Positions 52,532 through 62,596 of a DNA stretch of 64,000 nt are shown here, piece by piece. A program made the position numbers and the translations under genes. The stretch comes from Vibrio sp. Y2-5. Its GTDB lineage: Bacteria > Pseudomonadota > Gammaproteobacteria > Enterobacterales > Vibrionaceae. Under the pieces are notes generated by a model, which did no database searches, was not told the origin of the DNA, and was given only the letters and a program-made list of their open reading frames with translations. Position 1 is the first letter of the stretch; the number at the start of each line of letters is the position of its first letter. The DNA is taken from assembly GCF_014596725.1 (NCBI RefSeq), contig NZ_JACVEG010000007.1:124353-188352 (forward strand), in the 5' to 3' direction.

Positions 52532-54124
52532 TTAGTGGCGGAAATGGCGCATACCCGTAAAGATCATCGCCATGCCGTGTTCGTCTGCTGCTGCAATTAC
52601 TTCGTCATCGCGCATTGAGCCACCCGGTTGAATTACGCACTTAATGCCAGCTTCTGCAGCAGCGTCGATACCATCGCGGAATGGGAAGAATGCGTCAGAA
52701 GCCATTACGCTACCTGCAACTTCAAGACCTTCGTCTGCCGCCTTGATGCCTGCAATTTTAGCTGAGTATACGCGGCTCATTTGGCCTGCGCCGACACCAA
52801 TTGTCATATCGCCTTTTGCGTAAACAATCGCGTTTGATTTCACGTATTTTGCAACTTTCCAGCAGAATAGGGCATCTTTCAGCTCTTCTTCAGTTGGTTG
52901 ACGTTTAGAAACCACTTTCAGGTCATCAAGTGAAACCATGCCTTGGTCGCGGTCTTGAACAAGAAGGCCGCCGTTAACGCGTTTAACATCAAAGCCAGTT
53001 GTTTGCGTTGACCATTCACCACACTCTAGTAGACGAACGTTTTTCTTCGCTGCGACAACTTCAATCGCTTCAGCAGAAACTTTTGGCGCGATGATCACTT
53101 CAACGAATTGACGCTCAACAATCGCGGATGCGGTTTCTGCATCTAACTCTTGGTTAAATGCGATGATGCCGCCAAATGCTGATGTTGGGTCAGTTTGGTA
53201 AGCGCGGTTGTAGGCTTCAAGAATATCTTTACCTAGTGCTACACCACATGGGTTCGCGTGTTTTACGATCACACATGCTGGTTCAGCGAACTCTTTAACA
53301 CACTCTAGCGCAGCATCTGTATCTGCGATGTTGTTGTAAGAAAGCGCTTTACCTTGAATTTGCTTAGCTGTAGAAACAGACGCTTCTTGCGGATTCGCTT
53401 CAACATAGAAAGCCGCTGCTTGGTGGCTGTTTTCACCGTAGCGCATGTCTTGTTTCTTCTCGAACTGCATGTTGAATGTGCGAGGGAATTTACTCTCTTC
53501 ATCACCTTCTTTGTTCTCACCGTAAGATGGAACCATAGTGCCGAAGTAGTTCGCGATCATGCCGTCGTATGCCGCTGTGTGCTCGAATGCTGCGATAGCT
53601 AGGTCAAAACGAGTAGCAAGTGTCAGAGATTTTTCGTTCGCATCCATTTCAGCAATAACGCGGTCGTAATCTGAAGCGTTAACTACGATAGTCACATCTT
53701 TATGGTTTTTCGCTGCAGAACGAACCATTGTTGGACCACCGATATCGATGTTTTCAACAGCATCTTCCAGCGTACAACCTTCTTTCGCGACTGTTTCAGC
53801 GAATGGGTAAAGGTTAACAACGACCATATCGATAGGGTTGATACCATGAGTAGCCATGATTTCATCATCTTGGCCGCGACGACCTAATACGCCACCATGA
53901 ACTTTCGGGTGTAGCGTTTTTACTCGCCCGTCCATCATTTCCGGAAAACCGGTGTAGTCTGAAACTTCAGTTACAGCGATGCCTTTTTCAGCAAGCAGGC
54001 GAGCGGTACCGCCAGTAGATAGGATATCGACACCGCGCTGTGCTAGCGCTTGGGCGAACTCAACGATACCAGTTTTATCTGAAACACTGATCAGTGCGCG
54101 GCGAATTGGACGAGCGTTACTCAT
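52532..54124 (-). CDS. purH: Bifunctional AICAR transformylase / IMP cyclohydrolase
   Basis: Carries out the last two steps to IMP. From the chosen start the protein has 530 residues (E. coli 529) and begins [19 protein letters not shown]. It shows the IMP cyclohydrolase N-terminal [29 protein letters not shown] and NLYPF, and the transformylase C-terminal KHANPCGVA (Lys-His pair), AFGGIIAFN and [16 protein letters not shown]. The upstream in-frame ATG at 54190 adds 22 residues the family lacks. A GGAAGC Shine-Dalgarno supports 54124. Confidence 0.97.
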   Translation of the reverse strand: MSNARPIRRALISVSDKTGIVEFAQALAQRGVDILSTGGTARLLAEKGIAVTEVSDYTGFPEMMDGRVKTLHPKVHGGVLGRRGQDDEIMATHGINPIDMVVVNLYPFAETVAKEGCTLEDAVENIDIGGPTMVRSAAKNHKDVTIVVNASDYDRVIAEMDANEKSLTLATRFDLAIAAFEHTAAYDGMIANYFGTMVPSYGENKEGDEESKFPRTFNMQFEKKQDMRYGENSHQAAAFYVEANPQEASVSTAKQIQGKALSYNNIADTDAALECVKEFAEPACVIVKHANPCGVALGKDILEAYNRAYQTDPTSAFGGIIAFNQELDAETASAIVERQFVEVIIAPKVSAEAIEVVAAKKNVRLLECGEWSTQTTGFDVKRVNGGLLVQDRDQGMVSLDDLKVVSKRQPTEEELKDALFCWKVAKYVKSNAIVYAKGDMTIGVGAGQMSRVYSAKIAGIKAADEGLEVAGSVMASDAFFPFRDGIDAAAEAGIKCVIQPGGSMRDDEVIAAADEHGMAMIFTGMRHFRH

Positions 54125-54271
54125 GCTTCCATTTTCCTTTAATTCATGGAGTTGATACGAAAGGTGTTTGCCAAAACTGTTCATGGGCAATGATGATTCA
54201 TTACAGCTTGGTCAGTTTTGGTAAAGACCCTATATCTGTATCAATAGTCTTCCAGATTTCGGATGGCGCGT

Positions 54272-54316
54272 ATTCTAACCAATTTATTACAAAAGATCTC
54301 GCGCAATCGTTTGGCA
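54272..54316 (-). promoter_or_regulatory. Probable purH promoter with PurR-like operator
   Basis: At 54301-54316 the sequence GCGCAATCGTTTGGCA resembles the PurR palindrome (ACGCAAACGTTTGCGT) with the central CG and most half-site bases kept. Downstream on the minus strand a TAGAAT -10 box lies at 54272-54277. The -35 is not clear. Repression by PurR with hypoxanthine or guanine is inferred. The rest of 54125-54513 shows only this site and the next gene's terminator. Confidence 0.6.
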
Positions 54317-54483
54317 TGGGGAAAATAAACTCTAAAAACAGGTTTTTCAAGAGAAAAAAGTAACGAAGAGGTAAATAAAGTAAGTTATTTCTAGTAGGGA
54401 AGTGGGAGTGGATTGAGCCGTTGATATTGTAGTCAGAAAATAAGATATAGATGTGTTAATAAGTAAAAGCTTGATGTGAGGAA

Positions 54484-54510
54484 GAAAAAAGTGGGCACTT
54501 GCCCACTTCC
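54484..54510 (-). terminator. Terminator of the chemotaxis receptor gene
   Basis: AAGTGGGCA at 54489-54497 pairs with TGCCCACTT at 54500-54508; on the minus strand it is followed by TTTTTTCTTCC. Confidence 0.88.
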
Positions 54511-54513
54511 CCT

Positions 54514-56154
54514 TTAAACCTTAAATACAGAAAAGCTGTGAGTTAGACGTTGCCCGTTTTCTTGTAGCTGCTCGCTTGCTGCCGTGACTTGCTCTGCCTG
54601 AATGGCCGCTTGAGCACTGTGATCGGCTATCAGAGTGAGGTTACGGCTGATTTCATCTGTTGCCAAAGATTGCTGGGCACTGGCTTCGGCGATATGTTCA
54701 TTCAATTGCAGGATTTGTCGAATCTGTTGATCAATATCATCCAATGCTTGTTGAGCTTTTTCTGCCTGTTCCTGAGTACCTTTCGATTGTAGCTGAGTTT
54801 CGTCCATTGACGCGCTCACCTGATGTGCTCGGTCTTGTAACCCTGCGATGATCTGTTCTATTTGTTGGGTGCTGCTCTGGGTGCGAGTTGCCAGTGAACG
54901 GACCTCATCAGCAACCACCGCAAAACCTCGCCCTTGCTCGCCTGCACGTGCTGCTTCAATGGCTGCGTTGAGAGCCAGCAGGTTAGTTTGTTCTGCTACG
55001 CCGTAGATCACCTCAAGTACCGCGCTTACTTGCTGAATCTCTTTGGCTAAGGCTTGGGTGTTGCTGTCGGTAGCGGTAAGTCTTTCTGATAGTGAATCCA
55101 TATAAACGGATACTTGATGGATTACATCACGCCCTTGCTGGCTCTTCTCATTAGCGGTTTGAGCTGCAATCGCCGCATTTTGTGCCGCGTTAGCCACTTC
55201 CTGATTGCTGGAGTGAAGTTGGTTCATAGCAGAAGCAACGGTATCCACCGATTGCTGTTGTTCCATTGCCTTACCCGCCGCATTTTGAGCGACATGAGTC
55301 AGCTCAAGTGCTGAATCGGTCACTCCATCAGTCACCGGTACAATATCCAGCACTATATGACGAAGCTTATGAGTAAACTGGTTGAAGGCTTGAGCGATAC
55401 GCGACAGTTCGTCTTTGCCTGATGCATCAAGTTGTTTGGTAAGATCTCCTTCACCTTTAGCGATATCTTCCATCGCCTGCAATGTCGCAACACATGGTTT
55501 GGTAATACTTAGACCGATCAAATACGCAAGAGTCAACATAGCTACCAGTACGATGGCTAAGCCAGTAAATACACTTTGCAGACGTTGCCAAACCAAAGCG
55601 TTTACATCATCAATATAAACCCCTGAACCTACAATCCAGCCCCACGGTTCAAACAACTTAACGTAAGAGACTTTTTCAACGTCGGTGTCTGAACCTGGTT
55701 TAGGCCACATGTAATAAACCGTTCCTTCGCCCTGATCACGGGCAATGTTCGCCATTTCGACAAATAAGGCTTTGCCTTGCGGATCTTTCACCGCAGAAAG
55801 ATTTTTACCATCGAGTTGAGGTTTAAATGGGTGCATGACCATTGTCGGGGTCATATCATTCATCCAGAAGTAGTCTTCTTCTCCATAACGCAACTGGGCT
55901 ACGGCTTGTTTGGCTTGGCCTTGAGCTTGTTGTTCACTCAAGGTTCCTTGAGTCTGGAGTTGATAGAAGTGGTTGAGTAGAGAGTGGGTGTTTTCAACCA
56001 AATGGCGAGTTTGTGTTTGTTTAGCTTTTATTAGGTCACTTTGATAATCCTGCACCATTACCATAAGAGGAAACAGAAGGAACAGAGTGATCATTCCACT
56101 AAGCAGGTATAAGCGAGCACGGATGCTGATTCGGCGTAAAGAGACAAAAATCAT
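54514..56154 (-). CDS. Methyl-accepting chemotaxis protein with single Cache sensor
   Basis: About 546 residues from the chosen start. A first membrane helix (about 15-35) precedes a periplasmic sensor of the sCache_2 type ([20 protein letters not shown] ... [11 protein letters not shown] ... [14 protein letters not shown]), then a second helix at about 190-210 and a HAMP domain. The signalling domain contains the hairpin tip [19 protein letters not shown], the binding site for CheA and CheW. No C-terminal methylesterase-binding pentapeptide is seen. The ATG at 56154 has a strong AAGGAG seven bases upstream and starts MIFVSLRR; longer forms lack support. Ligand unknown. Confidence 0.92.
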   Translation of the reverse strand: MIFVSLRRISIRARLYLLSGMITLFLLFPLMVMVQDYQSDLIKAKQTQTRHLVENTHSLLNHFYQLQTQGTLSEQQAQGQAKQAVAQLRYGEEDYFWMNDMTPTMVMHPFKPQLDGKNLSAVKDPQGKALFVEMANIARDQGEGTVYYMWPKPGSDTDVEKVSYVKLFEPWGWIVGSGVYIDDVNALVWQRLQSVFTGLAIVLVAMLTLAYLIGLSITKPCVATLQAMEDIAKGEGDLTKQLDASGKDELSRIAQAFNQFTHKLRHIVLDIVPVTDGVTDSALELTHVAQNAAGKAMEQQQSVDTVASAMNQLHSSNQEVANAAQNAAIAAQTANEKSQQGRDVIHQVSVYMDSLSERLTATDSNTQALAKEIQQVSAVLEVIYGVAEQTNLLALNAAIEAARAGEQGRGFAVVADEVRSLATRTQSSTQQIEQIIAGLQDRAHQVSASMDETQLQSKGTQEQAEKAQQALDDIDQQIRQILQLNEHIAEASAQQSLATDEISRNLTLIADHSAQAAIQAEQVTAASEQLQENGQRLTHSFSVFKV

Positions 56155-56374
56155 AAAGCCACTCCTTGTAATACGGCAATTCGGGCTAGCAAACTGAATA
56201 ATGAATTGTGTTGTTAACATTAATGTAACAATGTGGCTTTTGATTTGTATATGAGACTAAAGGATAAAAAAGTAAAAACTGTTGGTAAGATCTAACAATT
56301 ATTAGTTGAAATTTGGCGTGGGTGTTGTAATGAGAATTTGATGGTGGGAGAAAGGCTTTGGCAATGATGCAATA

Positions 56375-56406
56375 AAAAAGCTCAACTATTTCTAGCTGAG
56401 CTTTTT
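56375..56406. terminator. Terminator after fis
   Basis: AAAAAGCTCA at 56375-56384 pairs with TGAGCTTTTT at 56397-56406 around a 12-base loop, giving T-runs in both directions. It lies 25 bases past the fis stop codon. Confidence 0.85.
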
Positions 56407-56431
56407 AAATTCAATTAGTTAGCACTTTCTA

Positions 56432-56728
56432 TTAGTTCATGCCGTATTTTTTAAGTTTCTTACGAAGAGTGCCGCGGTTGATACCCATCATAGTTGCTGC
56501 GCGAGTTTGGTTACCGCGAGTGTACTGCATGATTGTATCTAATAGTGGCTGTTCAACTTCCGCTAGAACTAACTCGTATAGTTCTGTTACTTCTTGGCCA
56601 TTTAACTGAGCAAGATAGTTTTTAAGAGATGCTTTAACGGAATCACGTAGTGGCTTTTGCGTGATTTGGTCTTGTGAAGTTACTGTAGTTACTGTTAAAG
56701 CTTCTGAAGTCAGATTTTGTTCGAACAT
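56432..56728 (-). CDS. fis: Nucleoid-associated regulator Fis
   Basis: A 98-residue DNA-bending protein, same length as E. coli Fis, that activates stable-RNA promoters and modulates many genes during fast growth. The C-terminal helix-turn-helix [20 protein letters not shown] is essentially identical to the enteric protein; the N-terminal beta-hairpin region and the [22 protein letters not shown] dimer helices are present. It follows dusB by 23 bases in the conserved dusB-fis operon. Confidence 0.97.
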   Translation of the reverse strand: MFEQNLTSEALTVTTVTSQDQITQKPLRDSVKASLKNYLAQLNGQEVTELYELVLAEVEQPLLDTIMQYTRGNQTRAATMMGINRGTLRKKLKKYGMN

Positions 56729-56751
56729 ATTCGGTCTAGCTCTTCTCTTAA

Positions 56752-57720
56752 TTATGATGCAACGTTATCAAAATAACCTTCAAGCGCTTCCAATTGCAGC
56801 GATGCTGCCTCTATGGCGTTGAAGGTACGGCGAAACTCACTCGCTTCTTCATGTTCTTTTAAGTACCAACCCACGTGCTTACGCGCGATTCGTGGCCCCA
56901 AATACTCTCCATAGAAACCATGCAGAGCTGTCACATGACCAAGCATAATACTTTTCACTTCCTCAAGAGGAAGGTCGGGCATTGTGGTGCCGTTTTCCAA
57001 ATAGTGTCGGATTTCCTGGAAAATCCACGGACGACCTTGGGCAGGACGTCCAATCATTAAAGCGTCAGCGCCTGTGTACTCAAGCACATATTTGGCTTTC
57101 TCCGGAGAATCGATATCACCGTTAGCGATAACCGGAATAGTGATTGCCTCTTTCGCCGCTTTAATGCTGTCGTATTCGGCCTCACCTTTGTACATACACG
57201 CTCGCGTTCTCCCGTGGAGTGCTAATGCCTGTATGCCGCAGTTTTCGGCTAATTGAGCGATGTAGACACAGTTTTTATTGTCTGTATCCCAGCCAGTACG
57301 GGTTTTGAGTGTCACTGGGACATCCACCGCATCTACCACCGTTTTTAAAATCTCTTCTATGAGATCTGGAAAACGAAGTAGTGCAGAGCCGGCTAGCTTC
57401 TTATTCACTTTTTTCGCTGGGCAGCCCATGTTGATGTCGATGATTTGCGCACCGTTTTCAACACTGAATTGAGCCGCATCAGCCATAAGCTGTGGATCAC
57501 TTCCCGCAATTTGTACCGAACGAATGCCCGATTCGCCTTCATGTACCATACGGTTTTTTGATTTATCGGTATTCCACAGTGCAGGGTTGGAAGACATCAT
57601 TTCACTGACGGCCATTCCTGCACCATATTGAAGACACAACTCACGAAAAGGTCTATCAGTGACACCTGCCATAGGGGCAACGATAAGATTGTTCTTAAGT
57701 TGATAATTTCCGATCTTCAA
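56752..57720 (-). CDS. dusB: tRNA-dihydrouridine synthase B
   Basis: FMN-dependent reductase that makes dihydrouridine in the tRNA D-loop. The product (322 residues, E. coli 321) has [43 protein letters not shown] (catalytic Cys in GCPAKK), [19 protein letters not shown] and [16 protein letters not shown]. The TTG at 57720 gives [10 protein letters not shown], the family start; an ATG nine codons upstream is possible. First gene of dusB-fis, with its promoter at 57756-57784. Confidence 0.96.
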   Translation of the reverse strand: MKIGNYQLKNNLIVAPMAGVTDRPFRELCLQYGAGMAVSEMMSSNPALWNTDKSKNRMVHEGESGIRSVQIAGSDPQLMADAAQFSVENGAQIIDINMGCPAKKVNKKLAGSALLRFPDLIEEILKTVVDAVDVPVTLKTRTGWDTDNKNCVYIAQLAENCGIQALALHGRTRACMYKGEAEYDSIKAAKEAITIPVIANGDIDSPEKAKYVLEYTGADALMIGRPAQGRPWIFQEIRHYLENGTTMPDLPLEEVKSIMLGHVTALHGFYGEYLGPRIARKHVGWYLKEHEEASEFRRTFNAIEAASLQLEALEGYFDNVAS

Positions 57721-57755
57721 AACGTCTTCACAGCTTAGTACCAGCAAGGGCGCGC

Positions 57756-57784
57756 ATTTTACGCATTTTTTTACTGCGTGAAAA
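57756..57784 (-). promoter_or_regulatory. dusB-fis promoter with GC-rich discriminator
   Basis: On the minus strand a TTTTCA -35 box (57779-57784) and a TAAAAT -10 box (57756-57761) are separated by 17 bases, and the -10 box is followed at once by GCGCGCC. A GC-rich discriminator is the hallmark of promoters under stringent, growth-rate control, as at enteric fis. The transcript start would lie about 25 bases before the dusB TTG. Confidence 0.78.
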
Positions 57785-57799
57785 GACTAATATTTGAGC

Positions 57800-57822
57800 A
57801 TTTACAAATTGTTTTTGTAAAT
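57800..57822. repeat. Perfect palindrome upstream of the dusB-fis promoter
   Basis: ATTTACAAA at 57800-57808 pairs with TTTGTAAAT at 57814-57822 around a 5-base loop. On the minus strand it lies 15 bases upstream of the -35 box, and on the same strand it is downstream of prmA. It could be an operator or a weak end for prmA transcription. The A/T-rich symmetry resembles an autoregulatory Fis-type site only loosely. Confidence 0.6.
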
Positions 57823-57859
57823 AGTCCAATTTTCAATCAATTAAGCAGATAACTTATCT

Positions 57860-58747
57860 TTAGCTTAATTTCTGTCCAGAGATTCTGCACCACTCATTGA
57901 GCTCCACAATAGGGTCAACTCGCAGTTCATCTCGGTAGTAGTTGGCGACGTCTTCGGCTTGAGTATCTAGCACGCCAGACATTGCTAACAGACCATTTGG
58001 TTTCATAAGCCCTTTGATGACGCCAGAAAGTTCGCGCAGAGGGCCGGCAAGAATATTGGCGACAACCACATCAGCAACCAAACCTTCTGGCTGGTCTTGC
58101 GGCAGATAGACTTCGATTTGGTCTTCAACGCCGTTACGACCAGCATTGTCTTTAGAAGCAAGCAGAGCTTGAGGATCAATATCGATACCGATAACTTTTG
58201 CTGCGCCGAGTTTGATCGCCGCAATAGCTAGGATGCCAGAGCCACAACCGAAATCGATGACGGTTTTGCCGCTTAAATCGAGGGACTCAAGCCATTCAAG
58301 ACACAGTGCTGTGGTTGGGTGAGTACCTGTACCGAATGCAAGACCCGGATCGAGCATTACGTTCACAGCACTTGGATCAGGAACATCACGCCAGCTTGGG
58401 CAAATCCATAAGCGTTCACCGAACTTCATTGGGTGGAAGTTGTCCATCCATTCACGTTCCCAGTCTTTATCTTCAATCTGTTCAACTTTATGTGCAAAGC
58501 CTTCAGGAAGAAGCTGGCTGTCGCGAATTTGGCTGATGATGAGTGCGGTATCCACTTCAGCGTCGTAGAGAGCTAGTACGTCTGTATCACCCCATAAGCG
58601 AGTTTCACCCGGTAAAGGTTCGAATACTGGGGTATCTTTTGCATCTAGGAAAGTGACGGATAACGCGCCAGTCTCTTCCATTAGCATATCGCTAATTTGT
58701 TCGGCGTTTTCATTAGTCGCGTTAAGCTTAATTTGAATCCAAGGCAT
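57860..58747 (-). CDS. prmA: Ribosomal protein L11 methyltransferase
   Basis: Trimethylates lysines and the N-terminus of ribosomal protein L11 with SAM. The 295-residue protein (E. coli 293) starts [20 protein letters not shown], with [20 protein letters not shown], the substrate-linked [17 protein letters not shown] motif [24 protein letters not shown] and [10 protein letters not shown] (N-x-x-A-type motif IV). The ATG at 58747 with an AGAGAG Shine-Dalgarno is the family start. Between the acc terminator and the dusB promoter it is probably transcribed on its own. Confidence 0.96.
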   Translation of the reverse strand: MPWIQIKLNATNENAEQISDMLMEETGALSVTFLDAKDTPVFEPLPGETRLWGDTDVLALYDAEVDTALIISQIRDSQLLPEGFAHKVEQIEDKDWEREWMDNFHPMKFGERLWICPSWRDVPDPSAVNVMLDPGLAFGTGTHPTTALCLEWLESLDLSGKTVIDFGCGSGILAIAAIKLGAAKVIGIDIDPQALLASKDNAGRNGVEDQIEVYLPQDQPEGLVADVVVANILAGPLRELSGVIKGLMKPNGLLAMSGVLDTQAEDVANYYRDELRVDPIVELNEWCRISGQKLS

Positions 58748-58865
58748 GTTATTGCTCTCTTCGTACTTTATGTTGGCGCAGAGTTTACTCTCGCGATGAT
58801 GCTGCTGCAACTTTGTTCGTTAATGACGGTCATCACAAAAAAAAGCCACAAAAGAAAAATCACAG

Positions 58866-58895
58866 AAATAAAAATGCCCACCGAAGTGGGCATTT
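58866..58895 (-). terminator. Terminator of the accB-accC operon
   Basis: A 10-bp perfect stem, AAATGCCCAC with GTGGGCATTT (arms 58872-58881 and 58886-58895). On the minus strand the loop is TTCG closed by C-G, a very stable tetraloop, followed by TTTATTTC. Confidence 0.92.
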
Positions 58896-58910
58896 CTTTC
58901 TGTTTGTCTA

Positions 58911-60260
58911 TTAAGACTTATTCAAACCCAGTTTTTTCTCTAGGTAGTGAATGTTCGCGCCACCATGTTGGAAGTTCTCATCCTTCATGATGTCTTGTTG
59001 TAGAGGTACGTTTGTCTTGATGCCTTCTACAATCATTTCGTTCAGCGCGTTACGCATACGTGCGATTGCTACATCACGGTTCTCACCGAAAGTGATCAGT
59101 TTACCGATCATTGAATCGTAGTACGGTGGAACTGTGTAACCAGAGTAAATGTGCGATTCCCAACGAACGCCCATACCACCCGGAGTGTGTAGACGAGTAA
59201 TCTTACCTGGGCTTGGCAGGAAGCGTACTGGGTCTTCAGCATTGATACGACACTCAACTGCATGGCCGCGGATCTTGATGTCACTTTGAGTAAATGACAG
59301 AGGTTGACCAGCCGCAATACGAAGTTGCTCTTTAATCAAGTCTACGCCAGTTACCATTTCTGTTACTGGGTGCTCAACCTGAATACGCGTGTTCATTTCG
59401 ATGAAGTAGAACTCGCCATTTTCGTATAGGAATTCGAATGTACCAGCACCGCGGTAACCGATTTCGATACACGCACGAGTACAACGTTCACCAATGTACT
59501 TACGCATCTCTTCAGTGATACCAGGAGCTGGAGCTTCTTCAACAACTTTCTGGTGACGACGCTGCATTGAACAGTCACGTTCACCTAAGTGGATTGCGCC
59601 ACCTTGACCATCAGCAAGCACCTGAACTTCAACGTGGCGAGGGTTTTCTAGGAATTTTTCCATGTAAACCATGTCGTTGTTGAAGGCCGCTTTTGCTTCT
59701 GCACGAGTCATGCTGATCGCGTTAACGAGTTCTGCTTCAGAGCGAACAACACGCATACCACGACCGCCGCCGCCGCCAGATGCTTTGATGATGACTGGGT
59801 AACCAATGCGTTTAGCGTGAGCTTTGTTTTTCGCTTCGTCATTGTCCAAAGGACCGTCAGAACCCGGAACACAAGGTACGCCAGCTTTTTTCATTGAGTT
59901 GATTGCTGAAACTTTGTCACCCATTAGGCGAATGGTTTCTGCTCTAGGACCAACGAAAATAAAGCCGCTTTTCTCTACTTGTTCAGCAAAGTCTGCGTTC
60001 TCAGATAGGAAGCCGTATCCTGGGTGAATCGCAACAGCACCAGTCACTTCTGCAGCAGAAATGATACGTGGAATGTTTAGGTAACTTTCCATGCTTGACG
60101 CTGGACCGATACAGATAGATTCATCTGCTAGCAATACATGTTTCAGATCGCGGTCTGCTGTTGAGTGAACAGCAACCGTTTTGATCCCTAATTCTTTACA
60201 TGCGCGAAGAATACGAAGTGCAATTTCACCTCGGTTCGCGATGACTACTTTATCTAACAT
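58911..60260 (-). CDS. accC: Biotin carboxylase subunit of acetyl-CoA carboxylase
   Basis: Carboxylates biotin on AccB with ATP and bicarbonate, the first committed step of fatty acid synthesis. The 449-residue ATP-grasp protein (E. coli 449) starts [20 protein letters not shown], with [30 protein letters not shown] (nucleotide-binding loop), [40 protein letters not shown] and the catalytic Glu/Arg region within it. It lies 14 bases after accB. Confidence 0.98.
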   Translation of the reverse strand: MLDKVVIANRGEIALRILRACKELGIKTVAVHSTADRDLKHVLLADESICIGPASSMESYLNIPRIISAAEVTGAVAIHPGYGFLSENADFAEQVEKSGFIFVGPRAETIRLMGDKVSAINSMKKAGVPCVPGSDGPLDNDEAKNKAHAKRIGYPVIIKASGGGGGRGMRVVRSEAELVNAISMTRAEAKAAFNNDMVYMEKFLENPRHVEVQVLADGQGGAIHLGERDCSMQRRHQKVVEEAPAPGITEEMRKYIGERCTRACIEIGYRGAGTFEFLYENGEFYFIEMNTRIQVEHPVTEMVTGVDLIKEQLRIAAGQPLSFTQSDIKIRGHAVECRINAEDPVRFLPSPGKITRLHTPGGMGVRWESHIYSGYTVPPYYDSMIGKLITFGENRDVAIARMRNALNEMIVEGIKTNVPLQQDIMKDENFQHGGANIHYLEKKLGLNKS

Positions 60261-60274
60261 AGAAAAGGCCTCTA

Positions 60275-60733
60275 TTATTCGATAACAACAAGTGGTTGGT
60301 CGAATTCAACAGGTTGACCGTCTTCAAGTAGGATCGCAGTAACAACACCAGATTTGTCTGATTCGATTTGGTTCATCATTTTCATCGCTTCAACGATACA
60401 TAGAGTATCGCCAACAGACACTTTTTGACCCACTTCGATGAATGGTTTTGAATCTGGACTTGGAGAGCGGTAGAACGTACCAACCATTGGAGAAAGAACG
60501 CTATGACCTGCTGGCGCACTTGGCTCTGCAGATGCCGCTGGAGCTGTAGGAGCAGGTGCCGCTACTGGTGCAGGTGCAGCTACAGGAGCTGGTGCAGCAT
60601 AGTGAATTGGAGCTGGCGCAGCAACACCGTGACGACTGATTCGTACCGACTCTTCGCCTTCTGAAATTTCTAATTCAGCGATGCCTGATTCTTCAACTAA
60701 CTCGATTAGCTTCTTGATTTTACGAATATCCAT
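60275..60733 (-). CDS. accB: Biotin carboxyl carrier protein of acetyl-CoA carboxylase
   Basis: A 152-residue carrier. The N-terminal helix region starts [20 protein letters not shown], followed by an Ala-Pro linker at about residues 37-72 (repeated [11 protein letters not shown]), then the biotinyl domain with GTFYRSP and [12 protein letters not shown], where the Lys of EAMKM takes biotin from BirA. It moves between AccC and the carboxyltransferase AccAD. The middle gene of aroQ-accB-accC, a common gammaproteobacterial order. Confidence 0.98.
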   Translation of the reverse strand: MDIRKIKKLIELVEESGIAELEISEGEESVRISRHGVAAPAPIHYAAPAPVAAPAPVAAPAPTAPAASAEPSAPAGHSVLSPMVGTFYRSPSPDSKPFIEVGQKVSVGDTLCIVEAMKMMNQIESDKSGVVTAILLEDGQPVEFDQPLVVIE

Positions 60734-60794
60734 TGTTTCTTTTCTCTTTTATCTTGTTGAGTAAGACAATCCGTTAGGACTGCAGAGTGTTTGG

Positions 60795-61244
60795 TTACTT
60801 TGCCTGCAGAGCTTTGATTGCTGCAGATAAAGCAAATTCATAACCTTGTGCGCCCAGACCACAAATTACTCCTTGTGCCTTATCGGACAAGTAAGAGTGA
60901 TGGCGGAATGGCTCACGAGCATGCACGTTCGACAAATGCACTTCGATAAACGGAATGGCAACGCCGAGCAAAGCGTCACGAATAGCGACACTTGTGTGCG
61001 TAAATGCTGCTGGGTTGATAATAATGAAATCCACATTTCCATGAGCCTGATGAATAGCTTCTATCAACTCATATTCGCGATTAGATTGAAGATGTTCCAA
61101 CTCAACGCCTGCTTTTTCTGCATTTTCACGCAACGTCGTGACAATGTGTTCTAAGGTGTTAGAACCATAATGTGTCGGCTCACGTAAACCTAAAAGGTTT
61201 AGGTTGGGGCCGTTTAGGACAAGAATGCGTGATTTGGCAGCCAT
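60795..61244 (-). CDS. aroQ: 3-dehydroquinate dehydratase, type II
   Basis: Third step of the shikimate pathway, dehydrating 3-dehydroquinate. A 149-residue dodecameric flavodoxin-like enzyme: [20 protein letters not shown] (active-site Tyr in the mobile loop), [39 protein letters not shown] (catalytic His in EVHLSN) and [10 protein letters not shown]-type end. E. coli uses the unrelated type I AroD, but vibrios and many gammaproteobacteria use this form. It precedes accB by 61 bases. Confidence 0.97.
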   Translation of the reverse strand: MAAKSRILVLNGPNLNLLGLREPTHYGSNTLEHIVTTLRENAEKAGVELEHLQSNREYELIEAIHQAHGNVDFIIINPAAFTHTSVAIRDALLGVAIPFIEVHLSNVHAREPFRHHSYLSDKAQGVICGLGAQGYEFALSAAIKALQAK

Positions 61245-61687
61245 TGTGTCGTTATCTTCCTCTAATGTGGAGCGAATCGGAGATTCTTGGAAATCTTCTC
61301 GTATTCGACACTATTTTTTGTCAAAAATTCGTAGAAATTTTCAAATTGACCAAGATTATAGCTAATTCACAGCAAATGGCAGCAAATTACTGGTCTTATC
61401 ACTTTTATTTGGCTTTTAAGTATAGATGAAATGGAAGGAACAGCACACAGTAGGCCGATCCATAAGCCTTTCATTCTTTTATGAGCAAGCCAATATCAGA
61501 TTTGTCTGAAAATTCAGAATATTGTTATTAATCTGATATTCAAGACTCAATCAGAAACTATAGTTTATGAATTCGGCTTTAAAAAGTGTTCTTACACTCA
61601 AGTCAGTGGTGTATCCGAAGAACAATATTGTTGGATGGAGTTAGACATCTATGCCAACGGTTTCTTCGTTATTAAGGTATTTAAAAA
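61245..61687. other. Divergent intergenic region aroQ / outer-membrane protein gene
   Basis: 443 bases between divergent genes. On the minus strand a TTGACA hexamer about 80 bases upstream of aroQ could be its -35, but no good -10 follows at 17 bases. On the plus strand the frame from about 61484 to 61691 stays open for 69 codons and ends in a TGA that overlaps the next gene's ATG (ATGA). Its last part (SGVSEEQYCWMELDIYANGF...) reads like protein. The only ATG in that frame is at 61635 (18 codons), so it may be a leader peptide or a gene remnant. Confidence 0.45.
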
Positions 61688-62488
61688 ATGAAAATAGCCT
61701 CATTCATATCGGTAGCAACGTTAATTCTTGCAAGTTCAGCGCAAGCAGCACCGAGCTCAGATATTAAAGATAATGAATCTAAGTTAGCGGATGACCCAAC
61801 CAAGGTAGTGACCAAAGTGGGTGTGTCTTATGCTAACAACTATGATTTTAATGACTCTAACGTCTCTCTTTCCGGTTCATTAGCGTTTGATCCTGCTAGA
61901 AAGATTAATGTTCGACTTAATTCAGATGCGAGTGAATGGCGTGTGGGTGGCTCTTGGTTATTTCCAGTTGGTATCTTGAACTTTAACTTTGGTAAGAATG
62001 AATACACTAACGGAGCAACACAAACGAATTACAGTGTGGGTACCTTTATTCCTATGAGTTTATTTGGTATTGAACCTTTGGGTGTTCAGTTGTTCCCAAT
62101 GGCGGGTTACACCTACAACGATGGTGAGTCTCCTCGTTGTGATGGTAACAGCGCTAGTGCATGTTCAGAGGTGAACTTCGTGGGTACGCCAAGTGCTGAG
62201 AATGGCTTTTATATGGCAGACTCAGCGGGTAGTAGTGGCTATGTCGGTGCATTTGGTTTGAAACCACTATCTCAAGAAGTGACATTAATGGGCTTTGCTG
62301 CGGGGACTTATGGTTCTGAAAACGATGAAGGTGAAAACTACAAAGGATACTTCCTTGGTGGTGGCGTTAGCTATCTGGCAAATAAGAACCACTCATTCAG
62401 CTTGATGAGTTTTCTAATGGACAACAACACTTACTTAGATGAAGCCGATAAACGTGTTATTGCGTCATACACCTACCAATTTAACTAA
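61688..62488 (+). CDS. Putative outer-membrane beta-barrel protein
   Basis: A 266-residue protein with a clear Sec signal peptide (KIASFISVATLILASSAQAAPS, cleavage after AQA at about residue 20). The mature part has alternating hydrophobic strands rich in Gly, Tyr and Asn (VGVSYANNYDF, LRVGGSWLF-like, LNFNFGKNEY, YKGYFLGGGVSYL) ending in RVIASYTYQFN, suggesting a small barrel of about 8-12 strands. It does not end in the usual C-terminal Phe. One Cys pair (CDGNSASAC) may form a loop disulphide. Family not recognised. Confidence 0.8.
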   Translation: MKIASFISVATLILASSAQAAPSSDIKDNESKLADDPTKVVTKVGVSYANNYDFNDSNVSLSGSLAFDPARKINVRLNSDASEWRVGGSWLFPVGILNFNFGKNEYTNGATQTNYSVGTFIPMSLFGIEPLGVQLFPMAGYTYNDGESPRCDGNSASACSEVNFVGTPSAENGFYMADSAGSSGYVGAFGLKPLSQEVTLMGFAAGTYGSENDEGENYKGYFLGGGVSYLANKNHSFSLMSFLMDNNTYLDEADKRVIASYTYQFN

Positions 62489-62540
62489 TCGAGTGAAGTT
62501 GACGAGACTAATATTGAGATAAGTATTGATGTCGAGACAA

Positions 62541-62570
62541 AGAAAAGCCCCAGCGAATTGGGGCTTTCTA
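62541..62570. terminator. Bidirectional terminator between barrel gene and acs
   Basis: AAAGCCCCA at 62544-62552 pairs perfectly with TGGGGCTTT at 62559-62567 around GCGAAT, with A/T tracts on both sides. It lies between convergent genes. Confidence 0.88.
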
Positions 62571-62596
62571 CTTTTAGACTTTAGCTGTGTGTTTGG

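Noticed and set aside
54094-54363. Plus-strand open frame of 89 codons over the purH promoter
   Set aside because: It runs over the purH 5' end and the PurR-like operator, has no Shine-Dalgarno and no recognisable domain; treated as chance.
61651-61767. Alternative ATG at 61651 overlapping the barrel gene
   Set aside because: Frame is different from the signal-peptide frame, and the peptide has no protein-like features.
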